Assembly: GCA_934486915.1 (NCBI GenBank)
Contig: CAKSRC010000046.1
Location: 1-8,294 of the forward strand
Length of the DNA stretch: 8,294 nucleotides
DNA from: an uncultured Eubacteriales bacterium
Lineage (GTDB): Bacteria > Bacillota > Clostridia > Oscillospirales > Acutalibacteraceae
Reading direction: 5' to 3'
Under the pieces are notes generated by a model. The model was not told where the DNA came from, searched no databases, and saw nothing but the letters and a program-made list of their open reading frames with translations. The stretch's first letter is position 1, and every line of letters begins with the position of its first letter. Positions 1 through 6,114 of the stretch are shown here, one piece after another. Made by a program: the position numbers and the translations under genes.

Positions 1-271
1 GGTGTTTGCCGACCGGGATACCTCTTCCGTTGTCTATTACTTTTATAATATCGCCGGGAAGAATCTTAACGTCGATTTTGTCGCAATATCCTGCCAATGC
101 TTCATCGATTGCATTATCTACTATTTCATATACAAGATGGTGAAGTCCTCTTGGTCCTGTCGAGCCTATATACATACCAGGCCTTTTTCTTACGGCCTCA
201 AGCCCTTCAAGTACTTGTATTTCATCAGCTCCATATTCTTGATTTGTCTGAGTTATCTCAGTATTTTCCAA
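1..271 (-). CDS. gyrB: DNA gyrase subunit B, N-terminal part (runs off the window)
   Basis: Only the first 90 codons are present; the gene continues past base 1. GyrB is the ATPase subunit of DNA gyrase, which introduces negative supercoils in the cytoplasm as an A2B2 complex with GyrA. Visible here is the start of the GHKL (Bergerat) ATPase domain: RKRPGMYIGS at residues 28-37, the ATP/Mg-binding helix EIVDNAIDEALAG at 49-61 (Glu49 and Asn53 are the expected catalytic and Mg-binding residues), and DNGRGIPVGKH at 80-90 (Asp80 contacts adenine in the family). The start is TTG at 271-269, chosen because GGAGG lies 7 bases upstream and no in-frame ATG precedes it. It follows the zinc-ribbon gene by 38 bp in the same direction, so it is probably the distal gene of the dnaA-side operon. 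Identity is near certain; the exact start is likely. Confidence 0.96.
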   Translation of the reverse strand, partial: MENTEITQTNQEYGADEIQVLEGLEAVRKRPGMYIGSTGPRGLHHLVYEIVDNAIDEALAGYCDKIDVKILPGDIIKVIDNGRGIPVGKH

Positions 272-309
272 GGTTAGCCCTCCAATTTCTAAAAATACTT
301 TTTTGTGTT

Positions 310-831
310 TTAATTTTCCTTATTTTTGCCGTCATCATTGAATTGTTTGTTAAACGATAATGGTATTTCTCTTGTCTTAAAAGACGAATCGATTGTCTCC
401 TTGTTGTTTGAATAAAACTCTAAGGAGTTTATCTTTTTTCTATCGTTAGCTTTTTTATTGATGGGTGAAAAACACACTGTTTGTTCGTTTGATACACTGC
501 CCTTTTGATATTCATTTACTTTTGTTTGTTTGCATGGCACTAATACCATATCGAACGGAACCATGATGTAAAAATACAAAAAGGGAAGGAATACCGCAAC
601 CGCCTCCAAGAGACTTTTTGATGGTGTAAATATTACAAGTATAACTAATATAGCTAAGGCTACAATTTCACATATCCATGACCTTTTATACATTGATTCT
701 TCAAAAGTAACCTTTGAATTTTTGTCGCAAGTCGAACAATAGTACTCGCCATGACTTTTTAATACAAAACTTTCAAAGAAGTTTAACGGTTTTCCGCAAT
801 AAGGACATCTTGGAAGCTCCATTTTTCTCAT
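310..831 (-). CDS. Zinc-ribbon protein with two membrane segments, function unknown
   Basis: This 173-residue protein has no function I recognise. Residues 9-35 hold two CxxC knuckles (CPYC at 9-12, CSTC at 32-35) separated by 19 residues, a layout typical of a small treble-clef or zinc-ribbon metal site. Two hydrophobic stretches follow (about 52-69 and 74-98), then a polar, Lys/Asn-rich tail of about 75 residues. The likely topology is both ends in the cytoplasm with a helical hairpin in the membrane; this is inference. It resembles small Firmicutes proteins with a CxxC-x20-CxxC head and paired membrane helices. The ATG overlaps the remB stop (ATGA), and GAGGTG lies just upstream inside remB, so translation is probably coupled to remB. 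A second Met at codon 4 is an alternative start. Placement between remB and gyrB is not the usual Bacillus arrangement. Confidence 0.85.
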   Translation of the reverse strand: MRKMELPRCPYCGKPLNFFESFVLKSHGEYYCSTCDKNSKVTFEESMYKRSWICEIVALAILVILVIFTPSKSLLEAVAVFLPFLYFYIMVPFDMVLVPCKQTKVNEYQKGSVSNEQTVCFSPINKKANDRKKINSLEFYSNNKETIDSSFKTREIPLSFNKQFNDDGKNKEN

Positions 832-1097
832 TTAATCACCTCTTCAAGCTTTATCGCTGACCTTTTGCAAAGTGTCGCTGAGGACACTTGATTTATATAA
901 ACTTTATTTTTTCCATTATTTTCGCAAACTACAAATGATTTAGGCAACTCATATGAAACATTTATCACTTCACCATTTTGTTCTGCTTTTTTTAGATATT
1001 CACGTGTTGTTTTGTTTACAGTGGATTTATCAAGATCAAATATTCCAATGATGTCGTCCGTTCTTACGACTACATCATTGCCCAAATGAAGATACAT
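828..1097 (-). CDS. remB: RemB/YaaB family extracellular matrix regulator (DUF370)
   Basis: This 89-residue protein matches the RemB (YaaB) family along its whole length: the MYLHLGNDVVVR start, DIIGIFDLDKSTVNK, TREYLKK, LPKSFVVCE and KVYINQVSSATLCKR are the recognisable blocks. In Bacillus subtilis RemA and RemB are needed for expression of biofilm matrix genes. RemA is a DNA-binding protein of related fold, and RemB sits between recF and gyrB, which is the position seen here. The biochemical role of RemB is less clear. The ATG has a strong GAGGGAG site about 6 bases upstream. It lies 59 bp after recF and overlaps the next gene by 4 bp, so it is part of the dnaA-to-gyrB gene string. It was assigned from family resemblance and context together. 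Confidence 0.93.
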   Translation of the reverse strand: MYLHLGNDVVVRTDDIIGIFDLDKSTVNKTTREYLKKAEQNGEVINVSYELPKSFVVCENNGKNKVYINQVSSATLCKRSAIKLEEVIK

Positions 1098-1156
1098 ATC
1101 GGCTCCCTCATAACTACTAATACTTTTTTAAACTCAATTAATGCGGCGGGAATACA

Positions 1157-2260
1157 TTAAATTTTTCTTATTTTACCGCCGTTTATTTCAAACTTTTGAG
1201 GTTCGTCAAGGTCAATAATTTCAGACATTTCGCAGCAAGTTATAAAAACCTGCCAGTCCTTAATAGATGATATGAGATATTTTTGACGTTTTAAATCCAA
1301 TTCACTCATAACATCATCAAGCAAAATTATAGGTTTTTGACCCGTTTGTTCCATCACGATTTCCGCCTCGGCAAGCTTTAGCGCTAAGACACAAGAGCGC
1401 TGTTGACCTTGTGAAGCAAAGGATTTCGCATTGAGATTATTTACTTTAAAGCAAAGGTCATCTCTATGCGCTCCAACGCTTGTATATCCAAGGATTAAAT
1501 CCTCATTTCTTGAGTTTTGAAGTTTCTCTAAAAATACCTTTTTAATCTTTTCAACTTCTATTATATCATTTTTTTGAAGATTTGACTTATAAAAAACCGA
1601 AAAATTTTCTTTTCCATCTGAAATTCCGCTGTAAAATCGTTCCGCTTTGCTTTTTACAAGCTCTATATATTCAATTCTTTCCTTTACAATGGCAGCGCCG
1701 TAGAAAGAGAGATTTTCATCCCATACATCAAGCGTATCGATAAGACTTCCCCTATTTTTAATTTCTTTTAAAAGCCTATTTCTTTGATTTAGAATGTGAT
1801 TATATTTTAAAACAGCCGAACAATAGGCAGGTTTTATTTGACAAAGAGCAGAATCTATAAACCTTCTGCGTCCTGCGGGACCGTCTTTTACCAAAGAAAG
1901 GTGATTTGGCGAAAACACCACTGCACAAAAAGACCCTACAAGAGACGCCGCTGATTTTTTCTCTACTTTGTTAAGAGTTACCAGCCTTCTTTTCCCTTCA
2001 ATCACAATCGAAGCAGTTTGATTTCTCCCGCAAGAAAAGAACTCCATATCAAGTTTTGCAAAATCGCTGCCAAACTTAATAAGCTCTGCATCCTTTGCAG
2101 ATCTAAAGGATCTCCCGCCGGTAAAAAGCCATATTGCCTCTATTAAATTAGTCTTTCCTTGAGCATTGTCACCATATATTATATTTATGTTTTCGCCCGG
2201 GGTAAAGCGTTCGATGTCGAAATTCCTATAATTTTTTAAATCAATGCTCAAAGCCCTCAC
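1157..2260 (-). CDS. recF: DNA replication and repair ATPase RecF
   Basis: RecF is an SMC/ABC-like ATPase that binds gapped DNA with RecO and RecR and helps load RecA at single-strand gaps and stalled forks. The 367-residue length is normal for the family. Key motifs are the Walker A loop GDNAQGKTN (30-38), the family block VVFSPNHLSLVKDGPAGRRR (114-133), GAHRDD (263-268), the ABC signature SQGQQRS (283-289) and Walker B with D-loop IILLDDVMSELD (311-322). The start is GTG at 2260-2258, overlapping the yaaA stop as GTGA; the MRALSIDLKNYRNF beginning fits the family, where the first strand is followed by a conserved NYRNF. Translational coupling to yaaA is likely. All catalytic motifs are intact. 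Confidence 0.98.
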   Translation of the reverse strand: MRALSIDLKNYRNFDIERFTPGENINIIYGDNAQGKTNLIEAIWLFTGGRSFRSAKDAELIKFGSDFAKLDMEFFSCGRNQTASIVIEGKRRLVTLNKVEKKSAASLVGSFCAVVFSPNHLSLVKDGPAGRRRFIDSALCQIKPAYCSAVLKYNHILNQRNRLLKEIKNRGSLIDTLDVWDENLSFYGAAIVKERIEYIELVKSKAERFYSGISDGKENFSVFYKSNLQKNDIIEVEKIKKVFLEKLQNSRNEDLILGYTSVGAHRDDLCFKVNNLNAKSFASQGQQRSCVLALKLAEAEIVMEQTGQKPIILLDDVMSELDLKRQKYLISSIKDWQVFITCCEMSEIIDLDEPQKFEINGGKIRKI

Positions 2261-2475
2261 TTTACGAGCACCTCATATAGGGTGTCACCACACGCAACCC
2301 TATCTCCATCGTGAAGTTTTTTTCCTCTCATTAGGCAAATTTCATCATTTACTTTTACTTGAGAGTCTTTGATCATTATCTTTGCTTGGCCTCCCGTCAC
2401 TGCGGCGCCGGCAAGCTTTAAGAATGAGTCTAATTTTATAAATTCCGAATTAATTTCAATTTTCCTTGTTTGCAT
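2257..2475 (-). CDS. yaaA: S4-domain RNA-binding protein YaaA
   Basis: This small 72-residue protein is almost entirely one S4 RNA-binding fold: the motif FIKLDSFLKLAGAAVTGGQA (about 12-31) followed by KIMIKDSQVKVND and the RGKKLHDGD turn. The same family (YaaA/RlbA) sits between dnaN and recF in Bacillus and most Clostridia, where it is linked to ribosome assembly or rRNA binding; its precise role is not settled. Its ATG lies 11 bp past the dnaN stop, and the AGAGGT ribosome binding site overlaps the dnaN end. The stop overlaps the recF GTG start by 4 bp. The name should not be confused with the unrelated E. coli yaaA. Confidence 0.95.
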   Translation of the reverse strand: MQTRKIEINSEFIKLDSFLKLAGAAVTGGQAKIMIKDSQVKVNDEICLMRGKKLHDGDRVACGDTLYEVLVK

Positions 2476-2486
2476 ATTGGGACCTC

Positions 2487-3590
2487 TTATTCTGCTTGTA
2501 ATCTAACTGGTAAAACCAAGAATAAAAATGCATCGCCGGAGCTTGGAAGGATCTTTATTGGGCTTAGCGGTCCGCTTAGCTGTAACACCACTTCATCGGT
2601 ATCGACATTTTTTAAAGCTTCGACAAGATAGCGGTTGTTAAATCCAATCTCTACATCCTCACCTTTTATGGGGCATTTAAATTCATCACTTGCTTTTCCT
2701 ATGGATGTCACGCACGACATTTTTACTTCATCATTTATAAGCACGCAGCGAATAGGACTTCTCAACCTATCAGTTACAAGAAGAGAAACTCTTTCAGTGC
2801 TTTCGATTAATTTTCTCGTATTGACTTTTAATTCTGTCCTAAAATCTATCGGGATTGCAGCGCTGTAATCAAGGAATTCCCCTTCCAAAAGTCTTGATAT
2901 AACGCAATAGTTGTCAATTTCAAAGATTATATGCCTATCGGCTATTTTTAATGTAATTTCATCAACTAAATCCGGGATTAATTTTATAACTTCCATCAAG
3001 GTTTTCTTTGGAACTACAAAGCTTATTTGTTCATTTGTGTTTATCTTTTCTTTTCTCAATGCCAAACGGTATCCGTCTACCGAAACCAATCTTATTTCTT
3101 GGTTGGCTATATCGAATAGTGCACCTGTGTGTACGGGTTTTGAGTCATTTTCGGATATTGCGTAAAGCGTTTGTTTGATCATACTTTTTAAGACCAATGA
3201 AGAGAGCTTTATATTTTGAGAACCGCTGATAAACGGAAGTTCCGGAAAATCTTCTGCTTTCAAACCTATTATAGAAAAGTCGCTCTTACCACTGTTTATT
3301 TCAGTTATCAGTCTGTCGTTTACAGCAATCGAGACCTTTTCATCAGGAAGAGACCTTACTATATCAGAAAATAGTTTTGCGTTTAAGACTACTTCTCCTT
3401 CTTCTTCGGTTTGAGCCTCTATGTATGTTTTTATTCCAAGTTCCAGATTGTAGCCGCATAACTCCAATTTATCGGCTTTGGCCTTTATAAAAATTCCCTC
3501 TAAAGCGGGTATAGTTGACTTTGTAGAAACTGCTCTTTGAACATTTGTAACTGCTTCTACCAAGTTTTGTTTGTTGCAAGTAAATTTCAA
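2487..3590 (-). CDS. dnaN: DNA polymerase III beta subunit (sliding clamp)
   Basis: DnaN forms the ring-shaped dimer that encircles DNA and tethers DNA polymerase III and other clamp-binding proteins. With a start at 3590 the protein has 367 residues, the usual clamp length, and begins MKFTCNKQNLVEAVTNVQRA, a typical first helix. Other family blocks are the STKSTIPALEGI segment after it, VSVDGYRLAL, SRLLEGEFLDY in the third domain and the C-terminal LVLPVRL that lines the clamp's binding pocket. The start codon is TTG (3590-3588) with AAAGGA 8 bases upstream. An ATG at 3710 is also in frame and open, but it would add 40 residues rich in Thr, Tyr and Pro with no family counterpart, so I reject it. 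The gene is separated from dnaA by 309 bp holding DnaA-box-like sites. Confidence 0.97.
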   Translation of the reverse strand: MKFTCNKQNLVEAVTNVQRAVSTKSTIPALEGIFIKAKADKLELCGYNLELGIKTYIEAQTEEEGEVVLNAKLFSDIVRSLPDEKVSIAVNDRLITEINSGKSDFSIIGLKAEDFPELPFISGSQNIKLSSLVLKSMIKQTLYAISENDSKPVHTGALFDIANQEIRLVSVDGYRLALRKEKINTNEQISFVVPKKTLMEVIKLIPDLVDEITLKIADRHIIFEIDNYCVISRLLEGEFLDYSAAIPIDFRTELKVNTRKLIESTERVSLLVTDRLRSPIRCVLINDEVKMSCVTSIGKASDEFKCPIKGEDVEIGFNNRYLVEALKNVDTDEVVLQLSGPLSPIKILPSSGDAFLFLVLPVRLQAE

Positions 3591-3899
3591 GCGAATCGTC
3601 CTTTCGTGAGCATAATAATAGCAATAATATATATTAATTACAGTAACAGTAGTAGGGGGTGTTGATTTTGTGGAAATACGGTGAATTGCCAATGTGGGCG
3701 CGGTTTCCACGGATTTTTAACAAGTGATTTTAGTGTTGTGAAATTGTTGATAAAAATAAGGCATATTTTTAATTCAACAATCGTGTTGAAAAGTTGTTGT
3801 TGAATGTTAAAAATAAGTTAAAAGTTTTGATGAGGAGAATTTAAGCAATTCAACTGAATTTGTTGACAAGTTAAAAGTTATCAACATCAAAATAAATGC
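3591..3899. other. Putative oriC half, dnaA-dnaN spacer
   Basis: This 309-bp gene-free spacer is very AT-rich between 3711 and 3899 and carries a cluster of sites close to the DnaA box TTATCCACA. TTATCAACA occurs at 3878-3886 (plus) and 3745-3753 (minus), TTGTCAACA at 3861-3869 (minus) and TTTTCAACA at 3784-3792 (minus). Weaker TCAACA sites lie at 3771-3779 (plus) and about 3798-3804 (minus), and ATTTCCACA is at 3669-3677 (minus). The location just downstream of dnaA is where Bacillus oriC has its unwinding region. The part nearest dnaN (3660-3712) is less AT-rich and holds the inverted repeat GTGGAAA (3670-3676) / TTTCCAC (3704-3710). A dnaN promoter must also lie here, but I could not pick one with confidence. 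Origin function is inferred from position and sites. Confidence 0.65.
3815..3879 (+). repeat. 12-bp direct repeat AAGTTAAAAGTT, two copies
   Basis: Identical copies of AAGTTAAAAGTT lie at 3815-3826 and 3868-3879, with starts 53 bp apart (about five helical turns). The second copy runs straight into the DnaA-box-like TTATCAACA, sharing its first two bases. A third, near-identical copy (AAGTTAATAGTT) lies on the other side of dnaA at 5246-5257, next to another TCAACA site. The sequence is low in complexity, so chance is possible, but the sharing between both origin halves argues for a role in origin or dnaA control. Confidence 0.55.
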
Positions 3900-5216
3900 T
3901 TATCTATCCCTTATATTTTTGATAAGATCCTCTACTATTGATTTTGTTTTTACGTTGGTTTGGATGTTTTTCTCTACTTGTTGGATAGCATAGACAACAG
4001 TAGAGTGATCCCTGCCGTTAAATTCGTCGCCTATAGCGGACATGGACATTTGTGTTATCTCCCTAACGACATACATAGCAATTTGCCTTGCAGTCGATAT
4101 ATTGGAAGAACGTTTTGATGAGCGGATATCATCCGGTGAAACGCAGAAGGTATTTGCGACTTCTTCGATTATTTTTTCTACCGTGACGGGTGCAGGTTGA
4201 TCATTATTTAATATGTCTGCAATAGCGCTTTGGGTTGTGGCTATGGTTAAAGTTTCACCTGCTAAGAGATTGTAGGCTTTTAATTTCTTTACGGCTCCTT
4301 CAAGCTGACGTATATTACTTTTTAATTTTGTTGCGATATATTCGCATACGTCATTGGGAATTTTTATATCAAGGAGCTCTGCTTTCCTTTTTATAATAGC
4401 GATTCTTGTTTCAAAATCCGGCGGGTTAATATCCGCTATAAGGCCCCACTCGAATCGAGTCCTTAACCTGTCTTCCAATGTTTTTATTTCTTTTGGAGGT
4501 CTATCAGATGTGAGGACTATTTGCTTATTTGATTCATAAAGAGCATTGAATGTATGGAAAAATTCCTCTTGGGTTGAGTCCTTTCCTGCGATAAACTGAA
4601 TATCGTCGACGAGTAAAATATCGGTTTTTCTATATTTCTCGTGAAAATCTCTTGTTGTATTTTTTCTAATAGCATCGATTAGTTCATTGGTAAAATCGTC
4701 ACCCTTTATATATAAGGTTCTCATTTCAGGATGATTTATTTTTATATCGTTACAAATAGCGTAAAGCAAATGAGTTTTTCCAAGGCCTGAATTTCCATAT
4801 ATAAAAAGAGGGTTATATGCTCCTGCGGGGTTAGCTGCGACAGCTAAAGCTGCTGCATGAGCAAATTTGTTTGAAGAACCTACTATATATGTATCGAATG
4901 TGAATTCGTAATTTTCATTTATGGCTAAATTGCTTACATTTTTATTTTTTTCGCTCTCGACTTCTTCAGGCACGGTAAAGCAAATATTAATCCCGGAACC
5001 GAATATTTCGTTAAAGGCGTCGTTTAGCAAATTTCTATAGCAGCGATTTAAAGTTTGACGATGGAATTCATTTGGAACCATTAAGATAGCATCACCCGCC
5101 TCAAAGTCTAATTTAATTGGTTTGATTCTGCTTATCCATGTTTTGTATGCTACATCCGTAATCCTAGTTTTGCAGTAATCGCAAATTAATTCCCAGGCCT
5201 CGAGAAAAGAATCCAT
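3900..5216 (-). CDS. dnaA: Chromosomal replication initiator DnaA
   Basis: DnaA is the AAA+ ATPase that binds DnaA boxes at oriC, melts the adjacent AT-rich DNA and recruits the replicative helicase; it also commonly regulates its own gene. The 438-residue protein has the full architecture: N-terminal helicase-interaction domain I (about 1-82), a short linker domain II (about 83-103), AAA+ domain III and DNA-binding domain IV (about 345-438). Visible motifs are Walker A GNSGLGKTH (141-149), Walker B LLVDDIQ (201-207), sensor I LTSDRPP (235-241), the box VII arginine finger in RTRFEWGL (252-259) and the DnaA signature GRDHSTVVYAI (401-411). The ATG at 5216 has GGAGG about 10 bases upstream. 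It is divergent from rpmH, with a putative origin region on each side of the gene. Nothing is missing. Confidence 0.99.
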   Translation of the reverse strand: MDSFLEAWELICDYCKTRITDVAYKTWISRIKPIKLDFEAGDAILMVPNEFHRQTLNRCYRNLLNDAFNEIFGSGINICFTVPEEVESEKNKNVSNLAINENYEFTFDTYIVGSSNKFAHAAALAVAANPAGAYNPLFIYGNSGLGKTHLLYAICNDIKINHPEMRTLYIKGDDFTNELIDAIRKNTTRDFHEKYRKTDILLVDDIQFIAGKDSTQEEFFHTFNALYESNKQIVLTSDRPPKEIKTLEDRLRTRFEWGLIADINPPDFETRIAIIKRKAELLDIKIPNDVCEYIATKLKSNIRQLEGAVKKLKAYNLLAGETLTIATTQSAIADILNNDQPAPVTVEKIIEEVANTFCVSPDDIRSSKRSSNISTARQIAMYVVREITQMSMSAIGDEFNGRDHSTVVYAIQQVEKNIQTNVKTKSIVEDLIKNIRDR

Positions 5217-5245
5217 AATTTTGTACCTCCGAATAATTTATAATT

Positions 5246-5257
5246 AAGTTAATAGTT
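5246..5257 (+). repeat. Third copy of the AAGTTAAWAGTT repeat
   Basis: AAGTTAATAGTT differs at one base from the two copies at 3815-3826 and 3868-3879. It directly abuts the minus-strand TTTTCAACA site at 5257-5265 and lies about 30 bp upstream of the dnaA start codon, within its leader. Confidence 0.45.
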
Positions 5258-5294
5258 GTTGAAAATAAAAAAATATATTTATACACATCTTAAT

Positions 5295-5323
5295 ATATTA
5301 ACATATGTATGTTGAATTTTCAA
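5295..5323 (-). promoter_or_regulatory. Candidate dnaA promoter overlapping a DnaA-box-like site
   Basis: Reading the minus strand, TTGAAA (5323-5318) is followed after 17 bases by TAATAT (5300-5295), a fair sigma-A-type pair (5/6 and 4/6). The TCAACA site at 5310-5318 falls between the two elements, which would suit repression by DnaA. An alternative -10 (TATAAA) lies at 5283-5278 without a good partner. In DNA this AT-rich such pairs arise easily, hence the low confidence. Confidence 0.33.
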
Positions 5324-5372
5324 ACCTTTTTCGACAGTTGATGTTGAAAACTAATATAAACGATAAAATCAT
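5298..5372 (-). CDS. Possible 24-codon leader micro-ORF upstream of dnaA
   Basis: An ATG at 5372-5370 opens a 24-codon frame starting MILSFILVFN and ending at TAA 5300-5298. It is preceded by a perfect Shine-Dalgarno sequence AAAGGAGG (minus strand, 5390-5383), with 10 bases between the end of GGAGG and the ATG. Such a strong site about 160 bp ahead of dnaA is unlikely to be needed by dnaA itself, which has its own GGAGG. The frame overlaps DnaA-box-like sites at 5342-5350 and 5310-5318. The product is short, with a hydrophobic start and a Cys-Arg-Lys-Arg patch; I recognise no family. It might be a regulatory leader peptide or simply a fortuitous match. No good promoter was found for it. Confidence 0.3.
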   Translation of the reverse strand: MILSFILVFNINCRKRFENSTYIC

Positions 5373-5493
5373 AAGATACAATCCTCCTTTATAGACTTAA
5401 TTAAAATAAAAGTGTCTCCATATATAGTACAAAAACTACAAAAAATTCCCTTATTGAGGACAAAAACTCTATAAGAAAATTATTAATTTTATG

Positions 5494-5523
5494 TTGACAT
5501 TGTATATGTGGCTAGGGTATAAT
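5494..5523 (+). promoter_or_regulatory. Sigma-A-type promoter of rpmH
   Basis: A perfect -35 hexamer TTGACA (5494-5499) and a perfect -10 hexamer TATAAT (5518-5523) are separated by 18 bases. Transcription would start near 5530, giving a leader of about 40 bases before rpmH. This is the clearest promoter in the window and fits the high demand for a ribosomal protein. Confidence 0.88.
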
Positions 5524-5569
5524 AAATTTTAGCAATAAATTCTTTAAACGCTGGAAGGAGGTTTATGCA

Positions 5570-5704
5570 GTGTTAAGAACATATCAACCAAAGAAACTTC
5601 ATAGAAAAAAAGAACATGGTTTTAGAAAAAGAATGTCAGATAGAAATGGTCGTAAGGTTTTAGCTCGCCGAAGATCTAAAGGGAGAAAACGCTTATCCCA
5701 TTAA
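5570..5704 (+). CDS. rpmH: Large ribosomal subunit protein bL34
   Basis: This 44-residue, strongly basic protein is ribosomal protein L34 of the 50S subunit. The sequence MLRTYQPKKLHRKKEHGFRK followed by RMSDRNGRKVLARRRSKGRKRLSH is the canonical bL34 pattern and length. The start is GTG at 5570, with AAGGAGG (5554-5560 region) about 8 bases upstream. An ATG at 5565 is out of frame and closes after three codons. It is driven by the consensus promoter at 5494-5523 and followed by a strong terminator two bases past the stop. Its position divergent from dnaA and upstream of rnpA is nearly universal in bacteria. Confidence 0.98.
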   Translation: MLRTYQPKKLHRKKEHGFRKRMSDRNGRKVLARRRSKGRKRLSH

Positions 5705-5705
5705 T

Positions 5706-5745
5706 AAAAAAGGTCACTAAAGCGTTAGTTTTGTGACCTTTTTTT
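5706..5745 (+). terminator. Intrinsic terminator after rpmH
   Basis: The sequence AAAAAGGTCAC (5706-5717 region) pairs with GTGACCTTTTT (5733-5743 region) around a loop of about 15 bases, and ends in a run of seven T. The A and T flanks make it able to work in both directions. It lies between rpmH and rnpA, so rnpA-yidD would be expressed by read-through or from a promoter of their own. Confidence 0.9.
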
Positions 5746-5778
5746 GTTGAATATTATTAAGTAGGAATGGTAATTTTT

Positions 5779-6114
5779 ATGGGCGAAATGACAAGTGTAA
5801 AAAAAAACAATGAATTTCGTCGTGCATACGCAAAGGGCAAGAGCTATGTCTCGCCTATAGTTGTTATGTATGTTTTAAGAAATAAAAAGGGTTATTCCAG
5901 ATTTGGGATAACGACCAGTAAAAAAGTAGGAAATGCAGTAAAAAGAAATAGGTGTAGAAGAATAATTAAAGAAGCCTATAGAAAAATTTTGCCGTCGGTG
6001 AAGAGTGGATACGATTTCATATTTGTTGCGAGGGTTAAGACTTCGCAGTCAAACTCAAATGAGATGTTTAAATGTATAGAAAAATACATGAAGAAGGCAA
6101 ATGTACTAAAATGA
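5779..6114 (+). CDS. rnpA: Ribonuclease P protein component
   Basis: RnpA is the small basic protein that binds the catalytic RNA of RNase P and helps it cleave 5' leaders from precursor tRNAs. From the start chosen here it has 111 residues, normal for the family. The signature KRNRCRRIIKEAYR (55-68) contains the conserved RNR motif, preceded by RFGITTSKKVGNAV (41-54). KKNNEFRRAYAKGKSYVSP (8-26) is the usual N-terminal strand and leader-binding cleft. The start is ambiguous: ATG 5767 sits directly on the only AGGA (5763-5766) and so is unlikely; ATG 5779 is 12 bases from AGGA; ATG 5788 would also fit the family length. The stop overlaps the yidD start as ATGA, so the two are probably translated together. 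Confidence 0.96.
   Translation: MGEMTSVKKNNEFRRAYAKGKSYVSPIVVMYVLRNKKGYSRFGITTSKKVGNAVKRNRCRRIIKEAYRKILPSVKSGYDFIFVARVKTSQSNSNEMFKCIEKYMKKANVLK

Larger units (their letters stand above)
5217..5493. other. Putative oriC half and dnaA leader, dnaA-rpmH spacer
   Basis: The divergent spacer between dnaA and the rpmH promoter is strongly AT-rich, with an A/T-only-like stretch around 5262-5300. It contains DnaA-box-like TTTTCAACA sites on the minus strand at 5257-5265 and 5342-5350 and a weaker AATTCAACA at 5310-5318. It also has AAGTTAATAGTT at 5246-5257, matching the repeat in the dnaA-dnaN spacer. The block TCAACATCAA occurs both here (minus strand, 5339-5348) and at 3881-3890. The expected roles are DnaA binding for autoregulation and as one half of a two-part origin. 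No conventional gene is present; a 24-codon micro-ORF is listed separately. Assignment is by position and motif reading only. Confidence 0.6.

Noticed and set aside
2..360. Plus-strand open frames over the gyrB start region
   Set aside because: They are antisense to clear gyrB coding sequence and show no family features.
2635..3165. Plus-strand open frames within dnaN
   Set aside because: They are shadows on the opposite strand of a well-supported gene.
3591..3710. N-terminal extension of dnaN from an in-frame ATG at 3710 (407 residues)
   Set aside because: The extra 40 residues have no clamp counterpart, and TTG at 3590 has a good ribosome binding site and gives the standard length.
3862..3867. 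Plus-strand TTGACA in the dnaA-dnaN spacer as a promoter
   Set aside because: It points antisense into dnaA, has no matching -10, and is part of a DnaA-box-like site.
4354..4539. Plus-strand open frame within dnaA
   Set aside because: It is antisense to the AAA+ domain of dnaA, with no ribosome binding site or recognisable product.
5767..5778. Upstream ATG of rnpA at 5767
   Set aside because: The only AGGA touches this ATG directly, leaving no spacer; 5779 or 5788 fits better.
6072..6110. Upstream ATG of yidD at 6072
   Set aside because: It lies inside rnpA and adds 13 residues foreign to the family; the start at 6111 has the usual ATGA overlap.
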